Positions 1 through 8,578 of a DNA stretch of 64,000 bases are shown piece after piece; within the stretch, counting starts at the first letter, position 1; each line of letters begins with the position of its first letter. Under the pieces are notes generated by a model. That model was not told the origin of the DNA and made no database searches. It was given only the letters and a program-made list of their open reading frames with translations. A program made the translations under genes and the position numbers. Source of the stretch: Acidovorax sp. DW039 (GTDB lineage Bacteria; Pseudomonadota; Gammaproteobacteria; Burkholderiales; Burkholderiaceae_C); assembly GCF_037101375.1 (NCBI RefSeq), contig NZ_AP029019.1, positions 1,302,001-1,366,000 on the forward strand. Reading direction: 5' to 3'.

Positions 1-1189
1 TGGTTTTGCCAGCGCCGCTGGCTCCCACCAGTGCCACGGTCTCTCCAGGCGCCAAGGACAGCGAAAAATCCGCCAACGCAGGCTTTTCGGGGCGAGAGGG
101 ATAGCGAAACTGCACGTTGCGAAACTCCACTGCCAAACCCTTGCCGGTATGCGGCAGAGGTTGGGGGTGCGCAGGTTCTTCTACCGGCGAGCGGCTTGCC
201 AGCAGCTCCATCAGCCGTTCAGTGGCTCCTGCCGCACGCAGCAGGTCGCCATACACCTCGCCCAGCACAGCCACCGCACCGGCCAGAAGCATCACATACA
301 CCACCGTCTGCCCCAGGTGGCCTGCGGTCATCTCGCCCGCCAGTACGGCCTGCGTCCCCCGGTACAAGCCCCACAGCAGAAGCGCTGCATTGGCAATGAT
401 GATGAAGGCCACCAGCACAGAGCGGGCACGGGTGCGTTGCACCGCGGTATGAAAGGCGTTTTCTGAGGCCGAGGCAAAGCGCTGTGTTTCCAGCTTTTCC
501 GCGGTGTAGCTCTGCACCACCGGAATGGCATTGAGCACCTCTGCCGCAATCGCGCTGGAGTCCGCCACGCGGTCCTGGCTGTCACGCGACAGTCGCCGCA
601 CCCGCCTGCCGATCCACATGGCCGGAAGCACAACCACGAGCAAGGCGAGCAGCACCACAGACATCACATAGGGATTCGTCCACACCAGCATGCCCAGTGC
701 CCCCAGGCCTGTGACTGCATTGCGCAACCCCATGGAAAGGGACGAGCCCACAACGGTCTGCACCAGGGTGGTGTCTGCGGTGAGGCGGGATAACACCTCT
801 CCGGTCTGGGTGCTTTCAAAGAACTGTGGGCTTTGCCTGAGCACATGGCTGTAAACGGCCTGGCGCAGGTCTGCGGTCACGCGTTCGCCCAGCCAGCTCA
901 CGGCATAAAACCGTGCGGCAGAGAACACCCCGAGCGCCACGGCCACCAGAAAGAGCGCACCAAAGTGTCCCTGCAGAGCCATGGCCTGGGAGCCTCTGTC
1001 GCCACTGAGCCCGGTGTCGATCAGGTCGCGCAGCGCCAGCGGAAATGCAAGTGTGGCCAGAGCCGCCATGACCAGGCAAACCAAGGACCAGGCGATGCGA
1101 CCCCTGTAGGGCCGCAGGAAAGGCAGAAGCCCGGACAGTGAACGGGGTGCGCCCCGTGGAGCGGATGAAGAGGAGTTTGTTGGGGCCAT
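1..1189 (-). CDS. MsbA-like ABC transporter, fused permease/ATPase (partial, 3' end outside window)
   Basis: Half-size ABC exporter with an N-terminal transmembrane domain and a C-terminal ATPase. The visible 396 codons start at the ATG at 1189. Residues about 20-310 are the six-helix exporter domain, including the conserved ERVTADLRQAVYSHVL and GEVLSRLTADT segments of ABC exporters. From about residue 345 the nucleotide-binding domain starts (FRNVQFRYPSRP). The window edge cuts exactly at the Walker A loop (ALVGASGAGKT), so Walker B, signature and D-loop are not visible. The family exports lipids, peptides or drugs as a homodimer in the inner membrane; the substrate cannot be read here. It diverges from the importer operon beginning at 1447. 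Confidence 0.88.
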   Translation of the reverse strand, partial: MAPTNSSSSAPRGAPRSLSGLLPFLRPYRGRIAWSLVCLVMAALATLAFPLALRDLIDTGLSGDRGSQAMALQGHFGALFLVAVALGVFSAARFYAVSWLGERVTADLRQAVYSHVLRQSPQFFESTQTGEVLSRLTADTTLVQTVVGSSLSMGLRNAVTGLGALGMLVWTNPYVMSVVLLALLVVVLPAMWIGRRVRRLSRDSQDRVADSSAIAAEVLNAIPVVQSYTAEKLETQRFASASENAFHTAVQRTRARSVLVAFIIIANAALLLWGLYRGTQAVLAGEMTAGHLGQTVVYVMLLAGAVAVLGEVYGDLLRAAGATERLMELLASRSPVEEPAHPQPLPHTGKGLAVEFRNVQFRYPSRPEKPALADFSLSLAPGETVALVGASGAGKT

Positions 1190-1446
1190 GAGGCGGATGG
1201 ATGAGGGAGCGGGTGCGGTGCAGGGCTTCAGCGGGATGCCAGTACCTGCGCGACATACATGCTAGGGGTTTTCATGTATCGCTGGGTATCGCTGGGGTGG
1301 GGTCATTGTCTCGGCATTAATACATAGGCATTACTCCCAGTATCTGCCGACCCGCCTCGGCGCATACGATGCAACGCAGTCAAGGGCGACGCTGTGCGCC
1401 TGACCTGTCGAGCTTTCATCCTGCACCACGGAGTAACCCAGGCGCA
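1190..1446. other. Divergent intergenic region between ABC exporter and liv-type operon
   Basis: 257 bases without a convincing gene. It must hold the promoters of the leftward exporter and the rightward importer operon. A short tandem duplication (atcgctggg twice) lies near 1279-1297. No clear sigma-70 hexamers, operator palindrome or riboswitch fold could be identified by eye. Confidence 0.4.
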
Positions 1447-2217
1447 ATGAGTGACGTCATCCTTGAAACCCAGAGCCTGACCAAAGAGTTCAAAGGCTTC
1501 ACCGCTGTCAGCAACGTCAATCTGGCTGTGCGCCGGGGTTCGATACATGCACTGATTGGACCGAATGGTGCGGGCAAGACCACATGCTTCAATCTGCTCA
1601 CCAAGTTTCTGGTGCCCACCTCGGGGGTGATCCGCTTCAACGGGCAGGACATCACTGCTGAGGCGCCCGCGCAGATTGCGCGCAGGGGTGTGATTCGATC
1701 CTTCCAGATTTCTGCAGTGTTTCCGCACCTCACGCTCTTGGAAAACGTACGGCTCGGGTTGCAGCGCAAGCTGGGCACGTCTTTTCATTTCTGGCGCAGC
1801 GAACGCACCCTGCACCAGCTGGACGATCGGGCCATGCAATTGCTGGCAGAGGTGGGGCTGGAAGACCTTGCCGATGAGGTGACCGTGAACCTGCCTTATG
1901 GCCGCAAGCGCGCTCTGGAGATTGCCACCACGCTCTCCATGGAGCCCGAGCTGATGCTGCTGGACGAGCCCACCCAAGGCATGGGGCATGAGGATGTAGA
2001 CCGTGTCACGCAGCTCATCAAAAAAGTCTCTGCCGGGCGCACGATTTTGATGGTGGAGCACAACATGAAGGTGGTTTCCACCATCGCCGATTGCATCACG
2101 GTGCTGCAGCGCGGTGCGGTCCTGGCTGAGGGGCCTTATGAAGAGGTTTCCAGCAACCCGCAGGTGATGGAAGCCTACATGGGCACCACGGATGGCCAAT
2201 TGCAGGGAGCCCACTGA
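1447..2217 (+). CDS. livG: Branched-chain amino acid-type ABC transporter ATP-binding protein LivG
   Basis: First of two ATPases of a HAAT-family importer; 256 aa. Walker A is GPNGAGKT near residue 35 and Walker B is LMLLDEP near 170. The signature loop is LPYGRKRALEIA, the degenerate C-loop usual for LivG rather than LSGGQ. The switch histidine is in VEHNM. The frame is open upstream to 1369, but the ATG at 1447 aligns with the family N-terminus (SDVILETQSLTKEF). It is followed after one base by livF and then by the binding protein and two permeases, so it belongs to a five-gene operon. LivG/LivF couple ATP hydrolysis to LivH/LivM in the inner membrane. The transported substrate may be an amino acid, amide, urea or aromatic acid. 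Confidence 0.93.
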   Translation: MSDVILETQSLTKEFKGFTAVSNVNLAVRRGSIHALIGPNGAGKTTCFNLLTKFLVPTSGVIRFNGQDITAEAPAQIARRGVIRSFQISAVFPHLTLLENVRLGLQRKLGTSFHFWRSERTLHQLDDRAMQLLAEVGLEDLADEVTVNLPYGRKRALEIATTLSMEPELMLLDEPTQGMGHEDVDRVTQLIKKVSAGRTILMVEHNMKVVSTIADCITVLQRGAVLAEGPYEEVSSNPQVMEAYMGTTDGQLQGAH

Positions 2218-2218
2218 C

Positions 2219-2950
2219 ATGGCAACCCGCGCCTCCGCATCCGGCACGCCTGCGCTGGAAATCCGAAATCTGCAGGCCTGGTACGGTGAGTCTCATGTTC
2301 TTCACGGAGTGGACATCGTTGTGCAGCCCGGCGAAGTGGTGACATTGCTGGGCCGCAATGGAGCAGGGCGCACCACCACCATGCGTGCCGTGATGGGCCT
2401 GACTGGGGCGCGCAAGGGATCTGTCAAGATCAATGGCGTGGAAACGGTGGGCATGCCAACGCACCGCATAGCGCATCTTGGTGTGGGTTACTGCCCAGAG
2501 GAGCGGGGCATTTTCTCCAGCCTCTCGTGCGAGGAAAACCTGCTGCTGCCGCCTGCGCTCAAGACCTCCACACCAGGCATGTCGGTGCAGGAGATCTATG
2601 CCATGTTTCCCAATCTGGCAGAGCGACGGCACAGCCAGGGCACCCGGCTTTCGGGTGGCGAGCAGCAAATGCTGGCAGTGGCGCGCATCCTGCGTACGGG
2701 TGCCAACTTGCTGTTGCTCGATGAAATCTCTGAGGGGCTGGCTCCCGTCATCGTTCAGGCCCTCGCCCGCATGATCACCACGCTGCGCCAGAAGGGGTAC
2801 ACGGTGGTGATGGTGGAGCAGAACTTCCGTTTTGCTGCGCCGCTGGCAGACCGTTTTTACGTCATGGAGCACGGTCGCATTGTTGAGCAGTTTGGTGCAA
2901 GCCAGCTGCAGGAAAAGATGCCTGTGCTCAACGAGCTTTTGGGTGTGTAG
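2219..2950 (+). CDS. livF: Branched-chain amino acid-type ABC transporter ATP-binding protein LivF
   Basis: Second ATPase of the importer, 243 aa, the usual LivF length. The ABC signature is intact (LSGGEQQ near residue 148), as are Walker B (LLLLDE) and the switch His (VEQNF region carries Gln/Asn as in other LivF). Two deviations are visible. The Walker A loop reads GRNGAGRTT, with Arg where the family has the catalytic Lys. The residue after Walker B DE is Ile rather than Pro. The ATG at 2219 lies one base after the livG stop, implying translational coupling. Since LivG has a normal Walker A, the pair may have one full and one modified ATP site. Confidence 0.92.
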   Translation: MATRASASGTPALEIRNLQAWYGESHVLHGVDIVVQPGEVVTLLGRNGAGRTTTMRAVMGLTGARKGSVKINGVETVGMPTHRIAHLGVGYCPEERGIFSSLSCEENLLLPPALKTSTPGMSVQEIYAMFPNLAERRHSQGTRLSGGEQQMLAVARILRTGANLLLLDEISEGLAPVIVQALARMITTLRQKGYTVVMVEQNFRFAAPLADRFYVMEHGRIVEQFGASQLQEKMPVLNELLGV

Positions 2951-3038
2951 CGCCATGCGTTGCCGCCTTTCAGGGGCTCTGTGTTTCTCGCATTCCGGTT
3001 GATTCGTCCATCCTTCACATACCTACAGGAGACAAACC

Positions 3039-4238
3039 ATGAAGAAGAGCAGACTCGCCGCCGCATTGGCTTTGGTATTGGGCGCCGCAGGGCTTGCCAC
3101 CACAGCGCAAGCACAAGACAAAGTCAAGATCGGATTCATCACAGACATGTCCAGCCTGTATGCCGATGTGGAGGGTAAGAACGGAGCACTGGCGATCCAG
3201 ATGGCGATTGATGACTTCGGGGGCAAGGTGCTGGGCATGCCGATCGAGCTGCTCACCGCAGACCACCAGAACAAGGCAGACATTGCCGCTTCCAAGGCCC
3301 GTGAGTGGATTGACACCCAGGGTGTGACGATGGTGTTTGGTGGAACCAATTCGGGCACGGCGCTGGCGACGGCCAAAGTGGCTGCCGAGAAGAAGCGGGT
3401 GTACATCAACAACGGTGCCGCGACGTCGGCTCTGACCAATGACCAGTGCACTCCTTACACGGTGCATTACGCGTATGACACCGTGGCACTAGCCAAAGGC
3501 ACCGGCTCGGCCATCGTGGATGGAGGTGGCAAGAGCTGGTACTTTTTGACAGCGGACTATGCCTTTGGCCACGCGCTGGAAGCGGACACCAGCACGGTGG
3601 TCAAGGCCAAGGGCGGTAACGTGGTGGGCTCGGTGCGTCATCCGCTCAATGCCTCTGACTTCTCCTCTTTCTTGCTGCAGGCACAGAATTCCAAGGCCCA
3701 GATTCTGGGGCTGGCCAATGCTGGCGGCGACACCATCAACTCCATCAAGGCTGCCAAGGAATTCGGCATTGGCAAAAGCATGAAGCTGGCTGGTCTGCTG
3801 ATCTTCATCAGCGATGTGCACAGCCTAGGGCTGCGCAATACCGAGGGCCTGCAGTTCACCACCAGCTGGTACTGGGATTTGAACGAGGAAACCCGCAAGT
3901 TCTCGGCGCGTTTCTTTGAGAAGACCAAGCGCATGCCGACCGAGATCCAGGCCGCTGATTATTCCGCCACCATGAATTACCTGAAGGCTGTGGAAGCGGC
4001 GAAGAGTGTGGACGCGGACAAGGTGATGACGGCTTGGCGCGGCATGAAGATGAGTGACTTTTTTGGTTCAGGCCAGTTGCGCGCTGACGGACGCTACGTG
4101 CATGACATGTACCTCATGGAGGTGAAGAAGCCCTCGGAATCGACCAAGCCCTGGGATTACTACAAGCTGATCAAGAAGCTGCCTGGTGAGCAGGTCTTCA
4201 CCACCAAGGCGGAGAGCAAGTGCCCCTTGTGGAAGTGA
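3039..4238 (+). CDS. Periplasmic substrate-binding protein of HAAT-type ABC importer (LivK-like)
   Basis: 399 aa with a typical Sec signal peptide (KK at residues 2-3, hydrophobic stretch to about 20, AQA cleavage site near 26). The mature part is a type I periplasmic-binding fold (Peripla_BP_6): it begins with KVKIGFITDMSSLYAD and contains NGALAIQMAIDDFGG and GTNSGTALATAKVA, which are typical of LivK/AmiC-like proteins. An aggaga-like ribosome site precedes the ATG at 3039. It sits between the ATPase and permease genes and is the specificity determinant of the system. Such proteins bind amino acids, short amides or aromatic acids. The ligand cannot be assigned from sequence alone. Confidence 0.9.
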   Translation: MKKSRLAAALALVLGAAGLATTAQAQDKVKIGFITDMSSLYADVEGKNGALAIQMAIDDFGGKVLGMPIELLTADHQNKADIAASKAREWIDTQGVTMVFGGTNSGTALATAKVAAEKKRVYINNGAATSALTNDQCTPYTVHYAYDTVALAKGTGSAIVDGGGKSWYFLTADYAFGHALEADTSTVVKAKGGNVVGSVRHPLNASDFSSFLLQAQNSKAQILGLANAGGDTINSIKAAKEFGIGKSMKLAGLLIFISDVHSLGLRNTEGLQFTTSWYWDLNEETRKFSARFFEKTKRMPTEIQAADYSATMNYLKAVEAAKSVDADKVMTAWRGMKMSDFFGSGQLRADGRYVHDMYLMEVKKPSESTKPWDYYKLIKKLPGEQVFTTKAESKCPLWK

Positions 4239-4312
4239 CGGGGCTTTTTGCTCCCTTGCTACCCGTGGTGTATCGATTGACCTGAACACTCCGCTCACCA
4301 GCGCAGCCTCAC

Positions 4313-5197
4313 ATGCAAATTTTTGGTGTCTCCTTGCCCGGCCTGCTCAGCCAGCTTCTTCTGGGGCTGGTGAATGGGTCGTTCTATGCCATCCTGAGCC
4401 TGGGTCTTGCAGTCATTTTCGGGCTGCTGAATGTCATCAACTTCGCACACGGTGCGCTGTTCATGATGGGGGCCTTGCTCACATGGATGGCCATGAGCTA
4501 CCTGGGGATTGGCTACTGGTGGATGCTGCTGCTGGCACCGCTGGTGGTGGGGGTGTTCGGGGTGCTGGTAGAGCGGCTGCTTCTGCGGTGGATCTACAAA
4601 TTGGATCACCTGTATGGCCTGCTGCTCACGCTCGGTCTTACCTTGTTGATTGAAGGTGTTTTTCGCTCGATTTACGGGGTGTCGGGCCTGGGCTATGACA
4701 CGCCCGAGTTGCTGGAGGGAGCCACGAATCTGGGATTCATGATCATGCCTAACTACCGTGCTTGGGTGGTGGTGGCCTCGATCGTTGTGTGCCTGGGAAC
4801 CTGGTACGTGATAGAGAAGACCAAGCTGGGTGCATACCTGCGCGCAGGTACCGAGAACCCTCGGTTGGTTGAAGCGTTTGGTGTGAATGTGCCGGTCATG
4901 ATCACGCTGACATACGCCTTTGGCGCTGCACTGGCCGCATTCGCGGGCGTGCTCGCTGCACCGGTCTATCAGGTCACTCCGCTGATGGGGCAGAACCTCA
5001 TCATTGTGGTGTTTGCTGTGGTGGTCATTGGGGGTATGGGGTCCATCATGGGCTCCATCCTCACGGGGCTGGGTTTGGGGGTCATTGAAGGCTTCACCAA
5101 AGTCTTCTACCCCGAGGCCTCATCCACTGTCGTGTTTGTCATCATGGTGGTGGTTTTGCTCATACGCCCCGCAGGCCTTTTTGGCAAAGAAAAATAA
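4313..5197 (+). CDS. livH: Branched-chain amino acid-type ABC transporter permease LivH
   Basis: 294 aa, nearly all hydrophobic, with about eight predicted membrane helices. Family hallmarks are present: GLVNGSFYAILSLGLAVIFG at the N-terminus, NFAHGALFMMGA, the cytoplasmic coupling segment with ENPRLVEAFGVN and the C-terminal GLGLGVIEGF. It forms the heterodimeric channel with LivM downstream. The gap to the binding-protein gene is 74 bases and the gap to livM is 12 bases. Confidence 0.93.
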   Translation: MQIFGVSLPGLLSQLLLGLVNGSFYAILSLGLAVIFGLLNVINFAHGALFMMGALLTWMAMSYLGIGYWWMLLLAPLVVGVFGVLVERLLLRWIYKLDHLYGLLLTLGLTLLIEGVFRSIYGVSGLGYDTPELLEGATNLGFMIMPNYRAWVVVASIVVCLGTWYVIEKTKLGAYLRAGTENPRLVEAFGVNVPVMITLTYAFGAALAAFAGVLAAPVYQVTPLMGQNLIIVVFAVVVIGGMGSIMGSILTGLGLGVIEGFTKVFYPEASSTVVFVIMVVVLLIRPAGLFGKEK

Positions 5198-5209
5198 GGG
5201 GGGCATGCC

Positions 5210-6199
5210 ATGAACTCCAGAAAAATTTCCCAGTTGGGATATGGCTTGCTGTTGCTGGCCTTGGTGGTGGCTCCGTTTGCCGGGGCCTATCCCGTGTTTG
5301 TGATGAAGCTCATGTGCTTCGCCCTGTTTGCCTGCGCGTTCAATCTGCTGCTCGGTTACACAGGTTTGCTCTCGTTCGGGCATGCCGCCTTCTTCGGTGG
5401 TGCAGCCTATGTGGCAGGGCATGCCGTGAAAGTGTGGGGGCTGACGCCAGAGTTGGCTTTGCTGCTGGGTACGCTGGGGGGGGCCCTGCTCGGGCTGCTG
5501 TTCGGGTGGCTGGCCATCCGCAGACAAGGTATCTATTTCTCGATGATCACGCTGGCGTTGGCACAGATGCTTTACTTTGCGTGCCTGCAGGCCCCTTTCA
5601 CCGGGGGGGAGGACGGGCTTCAGGGCGTTCCGCGCGGCAAGCTGCTGGGAGTGCTGGATCTCGGGAGCGATCTCACCATGTATTACGTGGCCCTCGTTGT
5701 GGTGGTTGCCGCGTTTTGCCTGATTGTGCGGACCATCCACTCGCCCTTCGGCCAGGTGCTCAAGGGCATCAAGGAGAACGAGGCGCGGGCGATTTCGCTG
5801 GGTTATGACACCCACCGCTACAAATTGCTCGCGTTCGTGCTATCGGCCGCATTGGCAGGGCTGGCGGGCTCTTTGAAGACCCTGGTGCTGGGGTTTGCCA
5901 CCCTGTCAGATGTGCACTGGACGGCTTCAGGGCAGGTCATCCTGATGAATCTTGTTGGCGGACTCGGAACGTTGTCAGGTCCTCTGGTGGGCTCTGCAGT
6001 GGTGGTCCTGCTCGAAAACAAGATTGGCGAATTGGGCAACCTGCTTGCAGCACTGACCAGTGTGGATTGGTTCAAAACCCTGGGTGAGTCGGTCACCATG
6101 GTCACCGGGCTGATCTTCGTGGTCTGTGTGCTCGCCTTCCGGCGGGGCATCATGGGCGAAATCATTGCCTTGCGCATGCGGTGGCGCAAGGGTGCATAG
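5210..6199 (+). CDS. livM: Branched-chain amino acid-type ABC transporter permease LivM
   Basis: 329 aa with roughly nine to ten membrane helices. Typical LivM segments are visible: NLLLGYTGLLSFGHAAFFGG near residue 45, the coupling region with GIKENEARAISLGYD near 190 and GGLGTLSGPLVGSA near 250. It pairs with LivH as the membrane channel. It is the last gene of the five-gene importer operon and converges on comF, with only 34 bases between stop codons and no obvious terminator. Confidence 0.93.
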   Translation: MNSRKISQLGYGLLLLALVVAPFAGAYPVFVMKLMCFALFACAFNLLLGYTGLLSFGHAAFFGGAAYVAGHAVKVWGLTPELALLLGTLGGALLGLLFGWLAIRRQGIYFSMITLALAQMLYFACLQAPFTGGEDGLQGVPRGKLLGVLDLGSDLTMYYVALVVVVAAFCLIVRTIHSPFGQVLKGIKENEARAISLGYDTHRYKLLAFVLSAALAGLAGSLKTLVLGFATLSDVHWTASGQVILMNLVGGLGTLSGPLVGSAVVVLLENKIGELGNLLAALTSVDWFKTLGESVTMVTGLIFVVCVLAFRRGIMGEIIALRMRWRKGA

Positions 6200-6233
6200 G
6201 GTGAAGATGGCGCGGCGCTGCCGGGCAGTCTGC

Positions 6234-6956
6234 CTAACCCATTGGCGTTCGCGCCACTGCAATACCGGTGATGTGTGCCACGCCACATGAGCGCAGTACG
6301 GTGGCTGCCGCGTTGAGTGTGGCCCCAGTGGTCATGACATCGTCCACCAGCACCACCTTGCGGCCTTGCAAAAGCGACACTTGGGTGGGTTCAACCATGA
6401 ATGCCTGTTGCAGGTTGCGCATGCGCTGTGTTCGCGTCAGGCCGCTTTGCGCGGCGGTGTCCTGTAGCCGCAGCAGGGCCTGGGTTGTTGTCTTGTGAGG
6501 GGCCAGTTGCTTGGCAATCAGGGCCGCCTGATTGAATCCTCGCTCACGCAGCCTCTGTTGCGACAGCGGTATGGGCAGCACCCAGTCAGCGGCTTCCAGC
6601 GCCGGCTCCACCCAGGGCGCGCTGCGCAGCAGGGTGGACAGAGGCGCAGACCAGCCAGTATCTCCGTGAAATTTGAACTCACGGATTGCCTGTGCCCATG
6701 GATAGGCATAGTCCACAGCTGTGAGGCAGGCGTTCAGCTCAGGCGGCTCTTTCAGACATGCCCCGCACTCAAGGACTCCACTGGGTACGATCATCGCGCA
6801 GCGGATGCAACGACTTGCAGGCTGGGCAAAGCGAGCCACGCAAGCGTTGCACACCCTTTGTGTGGGCCAGGCTCGGCACACAGAGCACTGGCTTGGGATG
6901 TGTTGACCCCAAGTTGCCAAAGGTCGCCATAAACCTGACATCCACTTCGAAAGCAT
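6234..6956 (-). CDS. ComF family protein (phosphoribosyltransferase fold)
   Basis: 240 aa. The N-terminal third carries four cysteine pairs (CSVC, CNAC, CIRC, CGAC) that should form a double zinc ribbon. The C-terminal part holds the PRPP-binding loop VVLVDDVMTTGAT, diagnostic of type I phosphoribosyltransferases, preceded by RLRERGFNQA, typical of ComF. The frame is open upstream to 7376, but the ATG at 6956 gives the normal family length and the divergent methyltransferase begins at 7001. In transformable bacteria ComF acts in DNA uptake. In most proteobacteria its reaction is unknown, so competence should not be inferred from it alone. Confidence 0.88.
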   Translation of the reverse strand: MLSKWMSGLWRPLATWGQHIPSQCSVCRAWPTQRVCNACVARFAQPASRCIRCAMIVPSGVLECGACLKEPPELNACLTAVDYAYPWAQAIREFKFHGDTGWSAPLSTLLRSAPWVEPALEAADWVLPIPLSQQRLRERGFNQAALIAKQLAPHKTTTQALLRLQDTAAQSGLTRTQRMRNLQQAFMVEPTQVSLLQGRKVVLVDDVMTTGATLNAAATVLRSCGVAHITGIAVARTPMG

Positions 6957-7000
6957 GCAGTCAATATACTCGCCAGCCCCTTGATCCAGTCCTGAGATCC

Positions 7001-7903
7001 ATGTCCACAGAGCGTCCACCCACAATTGACCCCGTTGCTGCAGCCCGCTGGCACGCCAGTGCACCTGCCGCTTCACCTTGGTTGCATGAGGAAGTGGCAC
7101 GTCGCATGGAGGAGCGGCTGCAGTGGATTCGCCAGTCTCCTTCCGCATGGTGTCATTGGGATGCAGTGCGTGGTGGGCTGCAGGGTCACGCACTGGTAAG
7201 TGCCCGCTACCCGAAAGCCCGCTGTACCGTGACAGAAACTTCTGCTCGCGGCCTGGCTGCGGCGCAGGAGGTGCTTGAAAAGCCATGGTGGAATCCAACC
7301 CGGTGGTCTGGCTCTTCCCCCGTTTTTGGTCGACCGGCAGATGGAAGTGTGCAGATGCTCTGGGCCAATATGGCATTGCATACGGCCTCCGACCCTCAAG
7401 CGCTGATATCGCAGTGGCACAAGGCTCTTGCTGTGGATGGTTACCTCATGTTTTCCTGCCTGGGGCCAGACACTGCAAAGGAGCTTCGTCGCGTTTATGA
7501 AGAGCTGGGTTGGCCCCCGGCAGGTCACTCATTCACCGATATGCATGACTGGGGCGACATGCTTGTGCATTCGGGTTTTGCCGAACCTGTGATGGACATG
7601 GAACGCATTACCCTCACCTTTGCGACGCCACAGCGTCTCCTTCAGGAATTGCGTGAACTTGGCTGCAATCTGCACCCCGCCCGGTTCGGTGCCCTGAGGG
7701 GGCGCAAGTGGCGTGATCGGCTCCATGCGGTATTGGCTGAAAAGCTGGGTTCAAACGGTGGTTCGGGTGATTTGTCGCTCACTTTCGAAATCATCTATGG
7801 ACATGCTTTCAAGGCCGCACCCAAGGTACCTGTCAGTGCCAGCAGCACAGTGTCTTTGAGTGACATGCGCAGCATGTTGCGTAACGGCTCCGGCAATAAG
7901 TAA
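7001..7903 (+). CDS. BioC-like SAM-dependent methyltransferase domain protein, motif I degenerate
   Basis: 300 aa. Resemblance to the malonyl-ACP methyltransferase BioC is clear in the middle: LWANMALHTASDPQALISQW, then VDGYLMFSCLGPDTAKELR, the last being the BioC-type GPDT-LRE segment. Around residues 45-60, where SAM-binding motif I (DxGxGxG) is expected, the sequence is CHWDAVRGGLQGHALV, with no recognisable glycine loop. The protein may bind SAM atypically, act on another substrate, or be non-catalytic. It diverges from comF with 44 bases between start codons. The ATG at 7001 was chosen over an upstream in-frame start inside comF. Confidence 0.75.
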   Translation: MSTERPPTIDPVAAARWHASAPAASPWLHEEVARRMEERLQWIRQSPSAWCHWDAVRGGLQGHALVSARYPKARCTVTETSARGLAAAQEVLEKPWWNPTRWSGSSPVFGRPADGSVQMLWANMALHTASDPQALISQWHKALAVDGYLMFSCLGPDTAKELRRVYEELGWPPAGHSFTDMHDWGDMLVHSGFAEPVMDMERITLTFATPQRLLQELRELGCNLHPARFGALRGRKWRDRLHAVLAEKLGSNGGSGDLSLTFEIIYGHAFKAAPKVPVSASSTVSLSDMRSMLRNGSGNK

Positions 7904-8062
7904 TCTGGCGCGCTCTGTCAATGATTTAGAACAAGGCGCGCTACAATTCTTCGCAGTTGAGATGTGAACTTTCGGGCATTTTCCCGCGCAATTTGCGGGG
8001 CGCGCATCCAGGCTAAACCATGCGACGTCCTGCGGTCCTGGTGGGTATTTCCGGTGACTGGC

Positions 8063-8530
8063 TTGATTTTTCGTTTTGCCACGGTGTCGGATAACGGAGT
8101 CGCATGGCATCTCGCCCGCAACTGCTCCCTGTCACCAAAGCAGCTCGGGTGGATGTACGCGTCGCTGTGCTGCGTATCGCTGGGAATCGGCATGGGGTTC
8201 TGGTTGCTGGGAGCCCGCCTTGTACTGCCGTTCGCATCTCTGGAAATTGCTGTTGTCGGAATTGCATTTGCCATGTACGGTCGTCATGCGACGGATGGCG
8301 AAAGAATTTCTCTGCAGGGGTCGCGCCTTGTAGTGGAACGGGAGACAGCAGGCAGGCTGGAGAGGGCTGAATTCGACCGGTGGTGGGTTCGTGTAGAGCC
8401 CAAGTCAGGCGACAGATCACTCATCACCTTGTCTGCACATGGCCGGTCGGTAGAGGTGGGGCGCTTTGTTCGTCCAGAACTTCGTTCCGCGCTGGCCTCG
8501 GAGATCCGCATGGCCCTGCGGGCAGCCTGA
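8063..8530 (+). CDS. DUF2244 family membrane protein
   Basis: 155 aa from a proposed TTG start at 8063, preceded by ggtga at 8054-8058. A GTG at 8054 and another at 7964 are alternative starts. Family features: WHLARNCSLSPKQL at the N-terminus, then two adjacent membrane segments (WMYASLCCVSLGIGMGFWLL and LVLPFASLEIAVVGIAFAMY), then a soluble C-terminal half containing WVRVEPKSGDRSLITLSAHG and a final FVRPELRSALASEIRMAL. DUF2244 genes are frequently found just upstream of cytochrome c oxidase subunit II, as here, 48 bases ahead. The function is unknown; a role in oxidase assembly is inferred from position only. Confidence 0.78.
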   Translation: MIFRFATVSDNGVAWHLARNCSLSPKQLGWMYASLCCVSLGIGMGFWLLGARLVLPFASLEIAVVGIAFAMYGRHATDGERISLQGSRLVVERETAGRLERAEFDRWWVRVEPKSGDRSLITLSAHGRSVEVGRFVRPELRSALASEIRMALRAA

Positions 8531-8578
8531 CCCCACGCAGGCGTCGCAGGGATTGGTTAATTTGAGGCTTGGAAGTAA

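Noticed and set aside
6234..7376. A longer ComF protein starting at 7376
   Set aside because: It would overlap the divergent BioC-like gene by 376 bases and add a leader unlike ComF.
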